From Chryseolinea serpens (GTDB lineage: Bacteria > Bacteroidota > Bacteroidia > Cytophagales > Cyclobacteriaceae): DNA of 64,000 bases. The position numbers and the translations under genes are program-made. The notes under the pieces are model-generated. The model ran no database searches and was not told the origin of the DNA. It saw nothing but the letters and a program-made list of their open reading frames with translations. Below are positions 8,557 through 16,638 of this stretch, piece by piece. Numbering within the stretch: position 1 is the first letter of the stretch; each line of letters begins with the position of its first letter. The stretch covers positions 716,686 through 780,685 of the forward strand of contig NZ_FQWQ01000003.1 of the NCBI RefSeq assembly GCF_900129725.1. The letters run 5' to 3'.

Positions 8557-9462
8557 ATGAAATATACCGTGCTTTTTTGGATGAGTTTGCTCACCTTTTC
8601 GACATACGGTCAGAAGGAGGACAAGGTGCTCACCGGCAAACTGCAGGAAACGCTGCAGGGCTTCAAAGGCGTGGCCGGCGTGTATGTCCGCAACCTTCGC
8701 ACCGGCAAGACTGTCACCATAAACGCTGACACCCTTTTTCCGACGGCCAGCATGATAAAGATCCCCATCACCATAGGGATGTTCGACCGTATCGATCGGG
8801 GGGAGATCGATTATCACAGCACCCTCACCTATAAAGACTCCTTGCTTTATGAAGGCGAGGACATCCTGGGCTCATTTAAAAACGGAGAGCAGATTGCCCT
8901 CAGCAAGGTCATGATGCTCATGATCACCACGAGTGACAACACCGCCAGCCTCTGGTGCCAATCCCTCGCCGGCACAGGCACCGCCATCAACGCCTGGTTG
9001 GAGAAAAACGGGTTTGAAAATACACGTGTAAACTCGCGAACACCCGGCCGCGAAGCCAACCGCACGCGCTATGGATGGGGGCAAACCACACCCCGCGAAA
9101 TGGCAGAACTGGTGACCCGCATCCGCGAAGGCAAAGTCATCAGTCCACGCGCGAGCGAACGCATCTACCGGAACATGGTCCGCATCTATTGGGACAGCGA
9201 AGCGCTTTCACAAATACCACCCTACGTACAGGCCGCCTCCAAACAAGGTGCCGTTGACCAATCGCGCTCCGAAGTCGTGCTGGTCAATGCGCCCCACGGG
9301 GATTATGTCTTCTGTGTGATCACCAAAAAGCAAGAAGATCAAAGCTGGACACCGGCGAACGAGGGCTATGTGTTGTTGCGCAAAGTGTCGCGACTGTTGT
9401 GGAATTATTTCGAGCCCGATTCCCAATGGAAGCCTGCCGACAAGATCGAAGATTGGTATTGA
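8557..9462 (+). CDS. Secreted class A beta-lactamase-fold serine hydrolase
   Basis: The ATG at 8557 starts a signal peptide (MKYTVLFWMSLLTFSTYG); the 301-residue product is exported. It carries the penicillin-binding/beta-lactamase active-site triads in order: SMIK (S65, K68), SDN (S126) and KQG (K229, in place of KTG). In the omega-loop region (SRTPGREANRTRYGWG) I cannot find the ExxLN motif; the position of the general-base glutamate E166 seems to be glycine. It may therefore be a DD-peptidase-like or other acylating hydrolase rather than an efficient beta-lactamase. It stands alone on its strand. Confidence 0.83.
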   Translation: MKYTVLFWMSLLTFSTYGQKEDKVLTGKLQETLQGFKGVAGVYVRNLRTGKTVTINADTLFPTASMIKIPITIGMFDRIDRGEIDYHSTLTYKDSLLYEGEDILGSFKNGEQIALSKVMMLMITTSDNTASLWCQSLAGTGTAINAWLEKNGFENTRVNSRTPGREANRTRYGWGQTTPREMAELVTRIREGKVISPRASERIYRNMVRIYWDSEALSQIPPYVQAASKQGAVDQSRSEVVLVNAPHGDYVFCVITKKQEDQSWTPANEGYVLLRKVSRLLWNYFEPDSQWKPADKIEDWY

Positions 9463-9558
9463 TGTCTTTTGTTTGAAATAATTTGACCCTCGGCGAAAAG
9501 TAATATCCGAATTCTGAAATTTGATTTAGATTGAAACCTTTTAACCTGGTCATATCCT

Positions 9559-9720
9559 ATGAGTAACCGCACCCGTTCTATCCTCAAAGTCGCAGCCGTG
9601 ATCCTAGTGCTGCTCACCCTCGTCATGCAATTCCATTGGGTGTTGATCCCGGCCATCAACCCCTACAAATACTGGATCGTCGTGTTGGCGTTTGGCCTGT
9701 TGCTGGTGAGCTCAAAGTAG
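9559..9720 (+). CDS. Tiny membrane protein (53 residues), unknown
   Basis: An ATG at 9559 opens a 53-residue frame (MSNRTRSILKVAAVILVLL...). It has a basic N-terminus and two hydrophobic segments, about residues 9-31 and 38-52, separated by a short loop INPYKYW. This is what a small inner-membrane protein looks like. Its last nine bases overlap the end of the convergent Nudix gene. I recognise no family; the coherent hydrophobic pattern and clean stop are the only support. Confidence 0.5.
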   Translation: MSNRTRSILKVAAVILVLLTLVMQFHWVLIPAINPYKYWIVVLAFGLLLVSSK

Positions 9721-10248
9721 CTTGTCGACCATCCGCATCATGGACCGGTTGTTTTGAGAGATCGCGGCCACTTCCGTCAAGGGAACCCAGGCGAGGGCAT
9801 GCGATTCTTCCGAGAGCAGCAACGGATCATTTTTATCGGCGACCAAGAGAAACCGTACGTCATAGTGAAGATGTTCCGGAAAATCGGGGCGCGCAGGAAT
9901 AGGATGGATGTCGATGTCGAAGGGGCTTTGTTGTGGCAGGTCGGGCGGGTGAAGGCCCGTTTCTTCGTTGACTTCGCGAAGCGCGACGCGCAAAATATTT
10001 TCGTCGCCGTCGGCATGACCGCCCGGTTGAAGCCATTTGTTTAACTTGGCGTGGTGCGTGAGCAGGACAAACTTTCTTGAGGTGTCTACGATCCAGGCCG
10101 AACCGGTGATGTGCCCGGGCAGGTGCGTGCGCTGGTAGGCGTCGGCATGACGCAGCAGTTCGAGAAATTGGGGGACAAAGGCGATTTCATCGGGATCAGA
10201 CGAGGCGTAAGCCTGTAGGGCGGAGATGAGTTGCTGGCGGTTCATCAC
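9712..10248 (-). CDS. Nudix hydrolase
   Basis: Nudix enzymes hydrolyse nucleoside diphosphates linked to another group, using divalent metal. The 178 residues contain the box from G76 to L99: GGHADGDEN, then REVNEETGL, fitting Gx5Ex7REUxEExGU with the metal-binding REVNEE glutamates intact. The N-terminal helices (QQLISALQAYASSDPDE) and the HLPGHITGSAWIVD strand match a common group of about 180-residue Nudix proteins of unknown substrate. The second of two adjacent methionines may be the real start. The 3' end overlaps the small membrane gene by nine bases. Confidence 0.92.
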   Translation of the reverse strand: MMNRQQLISALQAYASSDPDEIAFVPQFLELLRHADAYQRTHLPGHITGSAWIVDTSRKFVLLTHHAKLNKWLQPGGHADGDENILRVALREVNEETGLHPPDLPQQSPFDIDIHPIPARPDFPEHLHYDVRFLLVADKNDPLLLSEESHALAWVPLTEVAAISQNNRSMMRMVDKLL

Positions 10249-10416
10249 AAATTTTAGCAGGGCAAGGTAGGAAGAATTGTTCAGCGATCATCCTAGTCTA
10301 ATGCCAAGGCTGCCGGAATGTGACCACTCATCCATCTTCCCCGTCCGTCATGTAAGGGTATAGTGAAAGAAACGTCGTCTTACGGTAAATATGCAAATCG
10401 AAAACTTGTACTCCAT

Positions 10417-11769
10417 ATGAAAAACAAAATGCTGGCCGTGATGGCCATGGTTCTCGCGGCCGGGTTTTGCCAGGCGCAGGCGAAATGGGTGAAACTTTTC
10501 AATGGGAAAGACCTGAGCGGGTGGAAGCAATTGAACGGCAAGGCCCAGTACAAAGCCGAGAATGGAGAAATCGTGGGCACCACGGTCTTTAATGAACCCA
10601 ATTCTTTTTTGGTGACCGAGGCAACGTATGGCGACTTTATCCTGGAGCTTGACTTCAAACTGGACGCCGATATGAACTCGGGCATCCAATTCAGAAGCGA
10701 GAGCAAAGCCGACTACCAGGACGGCCGCGTACACGGCTACCAATCCGAAATCGATCCCTCTGCCCGTGCATGGACCGGCGGCATCTATGATGAGGCGCGA
10801 CGTGGCTGGCTTTATTCGCTGGAATATAACCCCGACGCCAAAAAAGCTTTTAAGAAAGGTGAATGGAACACGTGCCGCATCGAATGCATCGGCCCGGTCA
10901 TTCGCACCTGGATCAACGGCGTGGCTACTGCCAATCTTTCTGACGATCTCACCTTGAAAGGTTTCATCGGCTTGCAAGTGCACGCCGTGGGCAAACCCGA
11001 AGAGGCCGGACAGAAAGTGCGTTGGCGCAACATCCGTATTCAAACCGAAGGCTTGAAAGCCTCGCCACCTGACAACATCTTTGTGATGAACACGCTTCCG
11101 AATGCTTTATCGGAACAAGAAAAAAAGAATGGCTATGCGTTGCTTTGGGATGGAAAGACCACCACGGGCTGGCGTGGTGCTTATAAAGATCAGTTCCCCA
11201 CCAACGGATGGGAAATAAAAGACGGCCTGCTCAGCGTCGTGAAATCTGCTGGCGCCGAGTCGGCAAACGGCGGTGACATCGTGAGCCAAAAAGAATACGG
11301 AGCCTTCGATCTGCAATTTCAATTCCGGCTCACCGAAGGAGCGAATAGCGGCGTGAAATATTTTGTGACCGAAAAAGAAGGCAACAAAGGGTCTGCCATC
11401 GGCCTCGAATACCAGGTGCTGGACGACGAGAAACATCCCGACGCAAAACTCGGCGCGGTGGGGAATCGGACGATCGCGTCGTTGTATGATCTCATTCCCT
11501 CGCTAAAACCCAAAGGAAGTCAGCACCCGATTGGTGAGTGGAATTTCGGACGCGTCGTGGTTTTCCCGGATGGACGCATAGAGCACTGGTTGAATGGCTA
11601 TAAAGTGGTGGAATATCAACGCGGCACACCGATCTTCTATGCGCTCGTGGCCCGCAGCAAATATGCAGAGTGGCCGAACTTCGGGATGGCGGAGAAAGGA
11701 CGCATCCTGATCCAGGATCATGGTGATAATGTGTCGTATCGCAGCATCAAGATAAAGGAACTGAAGTAA
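10417..11769 (+). CDS. Secreted protein with two DUF1080 (3-keto-disaccharide hydrolase-like) domains
   Basis: DUF1080 domains have a concanavalin/LamG-like beta-sandwich fold, and some members hydrolyse 3-keto-glycosides. From the ATG at 10417 the protein has 450 residues and a signal peptide ending near AAGFCQAQA. Domain 1 (about residues 22-220) has KLFNGKDLSGWKQLNG, the typical NSGIQFRSES and GGIYDEARRGW. Domain 2 (about 240-450) repeats the pattern: LLWDGKTTTGWRG, NSGVKYFVTE, GLEYQVLDDEKHPD. This suggests an internal duplication. An upstream extension to 10363 is open but not signal-like. No operon partners; enzymatic role is inference. Confidence 0.88.
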   Translation: MKNKMLAVMAMVLAAGFCQAQAKWVKLFNGKDLSGWKQLNGKAQYKAENGEIVGTTVFNEPNSFLVTEATYGDFILELDFKLDADMNSGIQFRSESKADYQDGRVHGYQSEIDPSARAWTGGIYDEARRGWLYSLEYNPDAKKAFKKGEWNTCRIECIGPVIRTWINGVATANLSDDLTLKGFIGLQVHAVGKPEEAGQKVRWRNIRIQTEGLKASPPDNIFVMNTLPNALSEQEKKNGYALLWDGKTTTGWRGAYKDQFPTNGWEIKDGLLSVVKSAGAESANGGDIVSQKEYGAFDLQFQFRLTEGANSGVKYFVTEKEGNKGSAIGLEYQVLDDEKHPDAKLGAVGNRTIASLYDLIPSLKPKGSQHPIGEWNFGRVVVFPDGRIEHWLNGYKVVEYQRGTPIFYALVARSKYAEWPNFGMAEKGRILIQDHGDNVSYRSIKIKELK

Positions 11770-11878
11770 GGGTCGCGCGTCCGCCGGTGCGAAGAGCGAG
11801 GCGGTGCGTGCGTTTCGTGCCAGGAAGTGTGAAGATCGATCTGATCTTTCCTGTGGCACGTTTTCGATGTTGTTGGTT

Positions 11879-11902
11879 AACCCCGGCCTAAAGGCCGGGG
11901 TT
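11879..11902 (+). repeat. AACCCCGGCC terminal hairpin; possible terminator
   Basis: AACCCCGGCC and GGCCGGGGTT form a perfect 10-bp stem with loop TAAA, followed by ATTTGTTT. It is one member of a family with copies at 58655, 58911, 58992 and 59251, where the stem reads AACCCCAGGC or AACCCCGGGC. It may also terminate the DUF1080 transcript. Confidence 0.75.
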
Positions 11903-12158
11903 ATTTGTTTAGAAGGGAACTCGTATGTTAGTGCTGGCGACTCACCTTTGTTGGTGAAGAACACAAACAAGAAACAACTGACATGCGGTGGACCGGCCAA
12001 GGATAGAAGTGGAAAGCCCGAAGTGCGCTGGGTTGGGGTGATGGGCGGACTTGTAACGGATAGCCTGACCCGAGGTACGAGGGGGGCCGCCAAATGTGCG
12101 CTAACTACTATCGTCTCGTTTCACTTTTCGCCGGAGGATTGTGTGTTGGCAGCTGGTT

Positions 12159-12220
12159 TTGTTGGTGAAGAACACCAACAAAGGCGGGGGATCGCCCTTG
12201 TTGGTGTTCTTCACCAACAA
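12159..12220. repeat. Head-to-head pair of AAGAA-loop hairpins
   Basis: At 12159-12181, stem TTGTTGGTG/CACCAACAA encloses loop AAGAA. At 12198-12220 the same 23-base hairpin occurs in the opposite orientation. The 16-base spacer can itself fold (GGCG/CGCC). The whole 62 bases form a near-perfect palindrome. A degenerate copy lies at 11948-11970; related hairpins occur at 21494 and 22551. Confidence 0.8.
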
Positions 12221-12277
12221 GAATTGCGTGCGAGTCACATTGAACTACAACATCTCCACAGCGTACACGCGCTAAAA

Positions 12278-13726
12278 TTACGGCACGGCAAAAGAAATCT
12301 CCACCTGCTGTCGCGAGCTGTTGATGCCGAAGAGGTAGCCTTCTCCTTTATACTTTCCAAAGAACTCTACAATCTCCTCCGGCTCTTTCACGCGCACGCG
12401 GTTGATTGCGATGATGGTGAAGTTTTCGGGGACGCCGATTTTTTTGAAGATGCTGTTGTCTTTGATCTTGAAGACTTTCACGCCGTATTGTGTGGCTTCC
12501 AGTTGCGCGCCGATGGCGGCGTTGGTGAAAATTTTGCGTTTGATCGTGTCCGTAGTGCCGTTGAGGTTCACCAGGGTGACGTTCGCGGTGGACGTCTTGT
12601 TGTCGCGGATGTAGGTCAGCGAGATCTTGTCGCCGGGGTAGTGGTAGCTGAGTTCTTCTTCGAAAGCGCTTTGTGTGTTCACGTCCGTGTTGTTGATGCG
12701 GGTGATGATGTCGCCGGGCTTGAGACCTGCTTTGATGGCGGGCCCTGTTTTTTCGATGCTCTCCAGGAGCACGCCATTGAAATTTTTGACCGTCGTGCTT
12801 AAATCATATTTGGTGGCGTTCTCAAAATTATATTCGATCACGCGGCCACCGATAAAGCTTTGCTGCACCACGCCATATTTCACGAGATCATCAAACACTT
12901 TGCGCGCGATGTCTACCGGCACAGCAAAGGCATAGCCTGTGTACGACCCGGTGCGGCTGAGGATAGCGGAGTTGATGCCCACCAGCTCACCACTCTTGTT
13001 CACCAGCGCTCCACCCGAGTTGCCGGGGTTGATGGCGGCGTCGGTTTGGATGAACGATTCGATGGGGAACTTGTCCTCCAGGATGCCAATGCGACGTCCT
13101 TTTGCGCTCACGATGCCGGCGGTGACGGTGGAGGCCAGCGAAAAAGGATTCCCTACGGCTACCACCCATTCGCCGACTTGCAGATTTTTTGAACTGCCCA
13201 GCGCTATGGCGGGCAAACCCGATTCGTTGATCTTGATCACGGCCAGGTCGGTGGAGGGATTGGTGCCGATGAGTTCGGCGGGGTAAACGCGTTTGTTATA
13301 GTTCACTTCGATGCGTTCGGCCGATTCGATCACGTGGTTGTTGGTGATGATGTAGCCATCGGCCGAAAAGATCACACCCGAGCCGCTGCTCACTTGTGTG
13401 CGCCCACCGCCCGTGCCTTCGCCAAAGAACCAGTCCCACGTCGAGTACGTGGCCCCGCGCGAAATGCTGTTGATGTAGACCACGCTTTGGGTGGCTTTGG
13501 CCGCCGCGTCGCTAAAGTCGATCGGGGTTACGGCTGTGGTGGGAGAGGTGGAATAGGAAGGAGTGGCCGGGGAGGTAGTGGCCGGTGTATCGTAGCTGAC
13601 CGTGTTGAATCGTGCTTCCGATTGACGCTGAGCCAGTTCCGGTTTGATAAAACCGATATAAAATAAAAAAGCTCCCCCAAAACCGGCCAGGGCGCCCAAT
13701 AGGATGATCTTGAATGCGTTTTTCAT
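12278..13726 (-). CDS. Membrane-anchored HtrA/Deg-type serine protease with PDZ domain
   Basis: Envelope quality-control protease. The 482 residues start with one hydrophobic segment (about 6-26, IILLGALAGFGGAFLFYIGF), serving as an anchor or signal. A Thr/Ser/Pro-rich linker (about 46-68) follows, then a trypsin-like domain with the complete triad: H131 (TNNHVI), D160 (TDLAVIK) and S237 (NPGNSGGAL). A PDZ domain starts near residue 315 (GVLLESIEKTGPAIKAGLKPGDIITRIN), and the last 80 residues may form a second, divergent PDZ. It diverges from the GH3-fold gene and no operon is evident. I cannot tell DegP from DegQ/DegS type function. Confidence 0.94.
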   Translation of the reverse strand: MKNAFKIILLGALAGFGGAFLFYIGFIKPELAQRQSEARFNTVSYDTPATTSPATPSYSTSPTTAVTPIDFSDAAAKATQSVVYINSISRGATYSTWDWFFGEGTGGGRTQVSSGSGVIFSADGYIITNNHVIESAERIEVNYNKRVYPAELIGTNPSTDLAVIKINESGLPAIALGSSKNLQVGEWVVAVGNPFSLASTVTAGIVSAKGRRIGILEDKFPIESFIQTDAAINPGNSGGALVNKSGELVGINSAILSRTGSYTGYAFAVPVDIARKVFDDLVKYGVVQQSFIGGRVIEYNFENATKYDLSTTVKNFNGVLLESIEKTGPAIKAGLKPGDIITRINNTDVNTQSAFEEELSYHYPGDKISLTYIRDNKTSTANVTLVNLNGTTDTIKRKIFTNAAIGAQLEATQYGVKVFKIKDNSIFKKIGVPENFTIIAINRVRVKEPEEIVEFFGKYKGEGYLFGINSSRQQVEISFAVP

Positions 13727-13904
13727 CTTTTATAAGGAAAGAAAAGTTTACGTCTTTGTCTGATGGGTGCGAAAATCAAAAAGTTTCAAATTATTAGCAA
13801 TAACGCACCAATCCACGCGGAAGTTTGTCGCCTGCCGGGTATTGAACGGCGGGGGAAATTTGAGAGTGTGGTTGAGCGGTCAAATTTATTTAGTTTTGCA
13901 AGGT

Positions 13905-15395
13905 ATGGGTATACGATCTCGCCTGGCAAAACCGATTGCCGCTTACATCGCTTCAGAAACCCGGAAATGGTCCCTGGACCCTTTTCGTTCACAGCAACGG
14001 GTATTCGATAAACTGATTGCCGAAGGGCGCAACACGCAGTTCGGTCGCGATCATGATTTTCAATCGATAAAAAATCACGAAGACTTCCGCAAGCGCGTGC
14101 CCATTCGCGACTATGAAGACCTGAAACCCTACATCGAGCGGGTGCTACACGGCGAACGCGACGTGCTGTGGCCGGGAAAGCCCACCTACTTCGCCAAAAC
14201 CTCGGGCACGACGTCGGGGATAAAATATATTCCCATGACCAAAGCATCGGTGGTGCACCAGTTCACCAGCTCACGCGATGCGGTTTTGAATTATGTACAC
14301 GAAACCGGCCGCTCCCAATTCCTGGACGGTGGTCTCATCTTTCTTTCCGGAAGCCCAGTGCTCGACGAAAAGGCGGGGATCAAAACCGGGCGCTTGTCGG
14401 GCATCATCAACCACCATGTGCCGGCGTATTTGCGCACCAATCAAAAGCCCAGCTACGAGACCAACTGTATCGACGATTGGGAAGAGAAACTGGACCGCAT
14501 CATCGACGAAACCCTGAAGGCCGACATGCGTCTCATTTCGGGCATACCGCCCTGGGCGCAAATGTATTTCGACCGCATCCGGGCCCGCACGGGCAAGAAA
14601 ATAAAAGACGTATTTCCCAATTTCTCCCTGTTCGTCTATGGCGGGGTGAATTTCGAACCCTATCGCGCCAAGTTGTTCGATTCCATTGGCAAACCGGTAG
14701 ACAGCATCGAGACCTACCCGGCGTCGGAAGGTTTTATTGCCTACCAGGATTCCCAGCGCGAACCCGGGTTGCTCTTGCTGCTGAACGGCGGCATCTTCTA
14801 TGAATTTATTCCCACCGAAGAATACTTCAACGAAAAACCGCGCCGCCTCGGCATCGAAGAGGTGGAGGTCGGAAAAAATTATGCCGTCATCATCAACAAC
14901 AATGCAGGGCTTTGGGGATATTCCATTGGTGATACGGTGAAGTTTGTTTCGAAGAATCCCTATCGCATTGAAGTCACGGGCCGTATCAAACATTTTATTT
15001 CCGCTTTCGGCGAACACGTCATCGGCGAAGAAGTGGAGAAGGCCATGAAGTTTACCATGGAAAAATTCCCGGGTGTAGAGTTGATCGAATTCACCGTCGC
15101 GCCCGAGGTAACGCCCAGCGAAGGATTGCCACACCATGAATGGTTCGTCGAGTTTGCCAAGGCCCCCGACAACCTGGAAGCATTCTCGCAGGAACTCGAC
15201 GATCAATTGCGCAAGCTCAATGTGTATTACGATGATCTCATCTCCGGGAACATCCTGAGCAGGCTGCGCATCCGCGACGTGAAAAAAAATGCATTCATCA
15301 GCTATATGCGTTCTATGGGCAAGCTGGGTGGCCAGAACAAAGTGCCCCGCCTGTCGAACGATCGCAAGATCGCGAACGCGTTGAATGAACTTTAA
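13905..15395 (+). CDS. GH3-family acyl-adenylase-like protein
   Basis: Named after plant auxin-responsive GH3 proteins, which adenylate an acid and conjugate it to an amino acid; bacterial members have unknown substrates. From the ATG at 13905 the protein has 496 residues. It shows the phosphate-loop motif FAKTSGTTSGIKYIPMT (about residues 95-112), YGGVNFEPYR, ETYPASEGFIAYQD and GLWGYSIGDTVKF, the conserved adenylation-site blocks of the family. The frame extends upstream to 13767 but lacks family similarity. A TAnnTTTG-like box (13891-13898) lies too close to the ATG to be convincing. dxr follows after 27 bases. Confidence 0.9.
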   Translation: MGIRSRLAKPIAAYIASETRKWSLDPFRSQQRVFDKLIAEGRNTQFGRDHDFQSIKNHEDFRKRVPIRDYEDLKPYIERVLHGERDVLWPGKPTYFAKTSGTTSGIKYIPMTKASVVHQFTSSRDAVLNYVHETGRSQFLDGGLIFLSGSPVLDEKAGIKTGRLSGIINHHVPAYLRTNQKPSYETNCIDDWEEKLDRIIDETLKADMRLISGIPPWAQMYFDRIRARTGKKIKDVFPNFSLFVYGGVNFEPYRAKLFDSIGKPVDSIETYPASEGFIAYQDSQREPGLLLLLNGGIFYEFIPTEEYFNEKPRRLGIEEVEVGKNYAVIINNNAGLWGYSIGDTVKFVSKNPYRIEVTGRIKHFISAFGEHVIGEEVEKAMKFTMEKFPGVELIEFTVAPEVTPSEGLPHHEWFVEFAKAPDNLEAFSQELDDQLRKLNVYYDDLISGNILSRLRIRDVKKNAFISYMRSMGKLGGQNKVPRLSNDRKIANALNEL

Positions 15396-15422
15396 TATCC
15401 ACACGACTAATCCGCTCTACGC

Positions 15423-16592
15423 TTGACCACAGATAAAAAGAGAATTGCAATTTTAGGCTCCACGGGGTCCATCGGCACACAAGCCCTCGACGTGGTGGCG
15501 TCGCATCCCGATGTGTTCGAGGTGGAGGTGCTCACGGCCCATCACAATGCCTTGTTGCTGGTGGAGCAGGCGCGCCGTTTCAAGCCCAATGCCGTGGTCA
15601 TCGTGAATGAGGAGCACTACGAGTTTGTGCGGGAATCATTAAAGACCGAACCCATCAAGGTATATGCCGGCGAAAACGCATTGAGTTCGGTGGTGCAGAT
15701 GGATACCATCGACATGGTGCTGACCGCGCTGGTGGGCTACTCCGGATTGCGCCCCACCATCAAAGCCATCGAAGCCGGCAAGACGCTCGCCCTGGCCAAC
15801 AAGGAGACGCTGGTGGTGGCGGGTGAACTCGTCACTTCGCTGGCGCGTGAAAAGGGGGTGAACATTTATCCCGTGGATTCGGAGCATTCCGCCATTTTTC
15901 AATGCATAGTTGGCGAATTCCATAACAAGATCGAAAAGATCATCCTCACGGCCTCGGGCGGACCTTTCCGGGGAAAGAAGCCTCACGACCTGAAGGGGGT
16001 GACCCTGGCGCAGGCCTTGAAGCATCCCAACTGGTCTATGGGCGCGAAAGTCACCATCGATTCGGCCACGCTCATGAACAAGGGGCTGGAGGTGATCGAG
16101 GCAAAATGGCTTTTTGGGCTCACCACAGCACAAGTGGAGGTGATTGTGCACCCCCAATCGATCGTCCATTCCCTGGTGCAATTTGAGGATGGGTCCATGA
16201 AGGCCCAGATGGGGCTGCCCGATATGCGGCTGCCCATCCAGTTTGCCATGTCGTATCCGGAGCGCCTGAAGTCCGATTTCCCGCGGTTCGACTTCCTGAA
16301 CTACCCCTCGCTGACCTTCGAAAAGCCGGATATGGAAACTTTTCGTAATCTTGCGCTGGCGTTTGAAGCCCTGAACCGGGCCGGGAACATGCCTTGCGTG
16401 CTCAACGCTGCCAATGAGGTGGCTGTGGCAGCATTTTTGAAGGAGCGGATAGGATTTCTGGAGATGCCGGACGTAGTGGAACGATGCCTGCAAAAAATGG
16501 ATTATATAAAGACTCCGGGCTACGAAGATTACGTAAATACTGACAAAGAGACACGAATCCGGGCATCCGAGTTTCTCAATGGCAGGTCTTAG
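15423..16592 (+). CDS. dxr: 1-deoxy-D-xylulose 5-phosphate reductoisomerase
   Basis: Converts DXP to 2-C-methyl-D-erythritol 4-phosphate, the committed NADPH step of the non-mevalonate isoprenoid pathway. The 389 residues are normal for the family. Seen: NADPH-binding GSTGSIGTQ (12-20), LANKETLVVAG, the metal-site motif PVDSEHSAIFQC, ASGGPFRG in the flexible region, MNKGLEVIEA and HPQSIVHSLVQ. The start appears to be TTG (15423), since no ATG lies near and this gives the correct N-terminus. It sits 27 bases after the GH3-fold gene and 46 bases before rseP; dxr-rseP linkage is common in bacteria. Confidence 0.97.
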   Translation: MTTDKKRIAILGSTGSIGTQALDVVASHPDVFEVEVLTAHHNALLLVEQARRFKPNAVVIVNEEHYEFVRESLKTEPIKVYAGENALSSVVQMDTIDMVLTALVGYSGLRPTIKAIEAGKTLALANKETLVVAGELVTSLAREKGVNIYPVDSEHSAIFQCIVGEFHNKIEKIILTASGGPFRGKKPHDLKGVTLAQALKHPNWSMGAKVTIDSATLMNKGLEVIEAKWLFGLTTAQVEVIVHPQSIVHSLVQFEDGSMKAQMGLPDMRLPIQFAMSYPERLKSDFPRFDFLNYPSLTFEKPDMETFRNLALAFEALNRAGNMPCVLNAANEVAVAAFLKERIGFLEMPDVVERCLQKMDYIKTPGYEDYVNTDKETRIRASEFLNGRS

Positions 16593-16638
16593 CAGGAATA
16601 TTAAAGGAATTTAACATACTTAACACGAGGAATACAGA

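Larger units (their letters stand above)
11770..12277. repeat. 508-bp gene-free region rich in dispersed hairpin repeats
   Basis: No protein-like frame is present. From about 11790 to 11903 it matches the right-hand part of the 280-bp element found twice at 58.6-59.3 kb. This includes a long imperfect hairpin (11816-11860, arms CGTGCCA/TGGCACG) and a terminal hairpin (11879-11902). Copies of a second hairpin family lie at 11948-11970, 12159-12181 and, inverted, at 12198-12220. The rest (about 11975-12150) shows nothing I can name. Confidence 0.75.

Noticed and set aside
11770-12277. Possible CRISPR or tRNA in the repeat-rich intergenic DNA here and at 58.3-59.4 kb
   Set aside because: Repeats are few, not regularly spaced with unique spacers, and there are no cas genes; no cloverleaf with TTCGA arm or anticodon stem was found.
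11804-12802. 332-codon + frame across the repeat region and the htrA 3' end
   Set aside because: The distal half is antisense to a clear HtrA protease and the proximal half translates hairpin repeats.
13891-13898. TAGTTTTG promoter-like box before the GH3-fold gene
   Set aside because: It would place transcription start on the ATG, and no TTTG lies 19-21 bases upstream.
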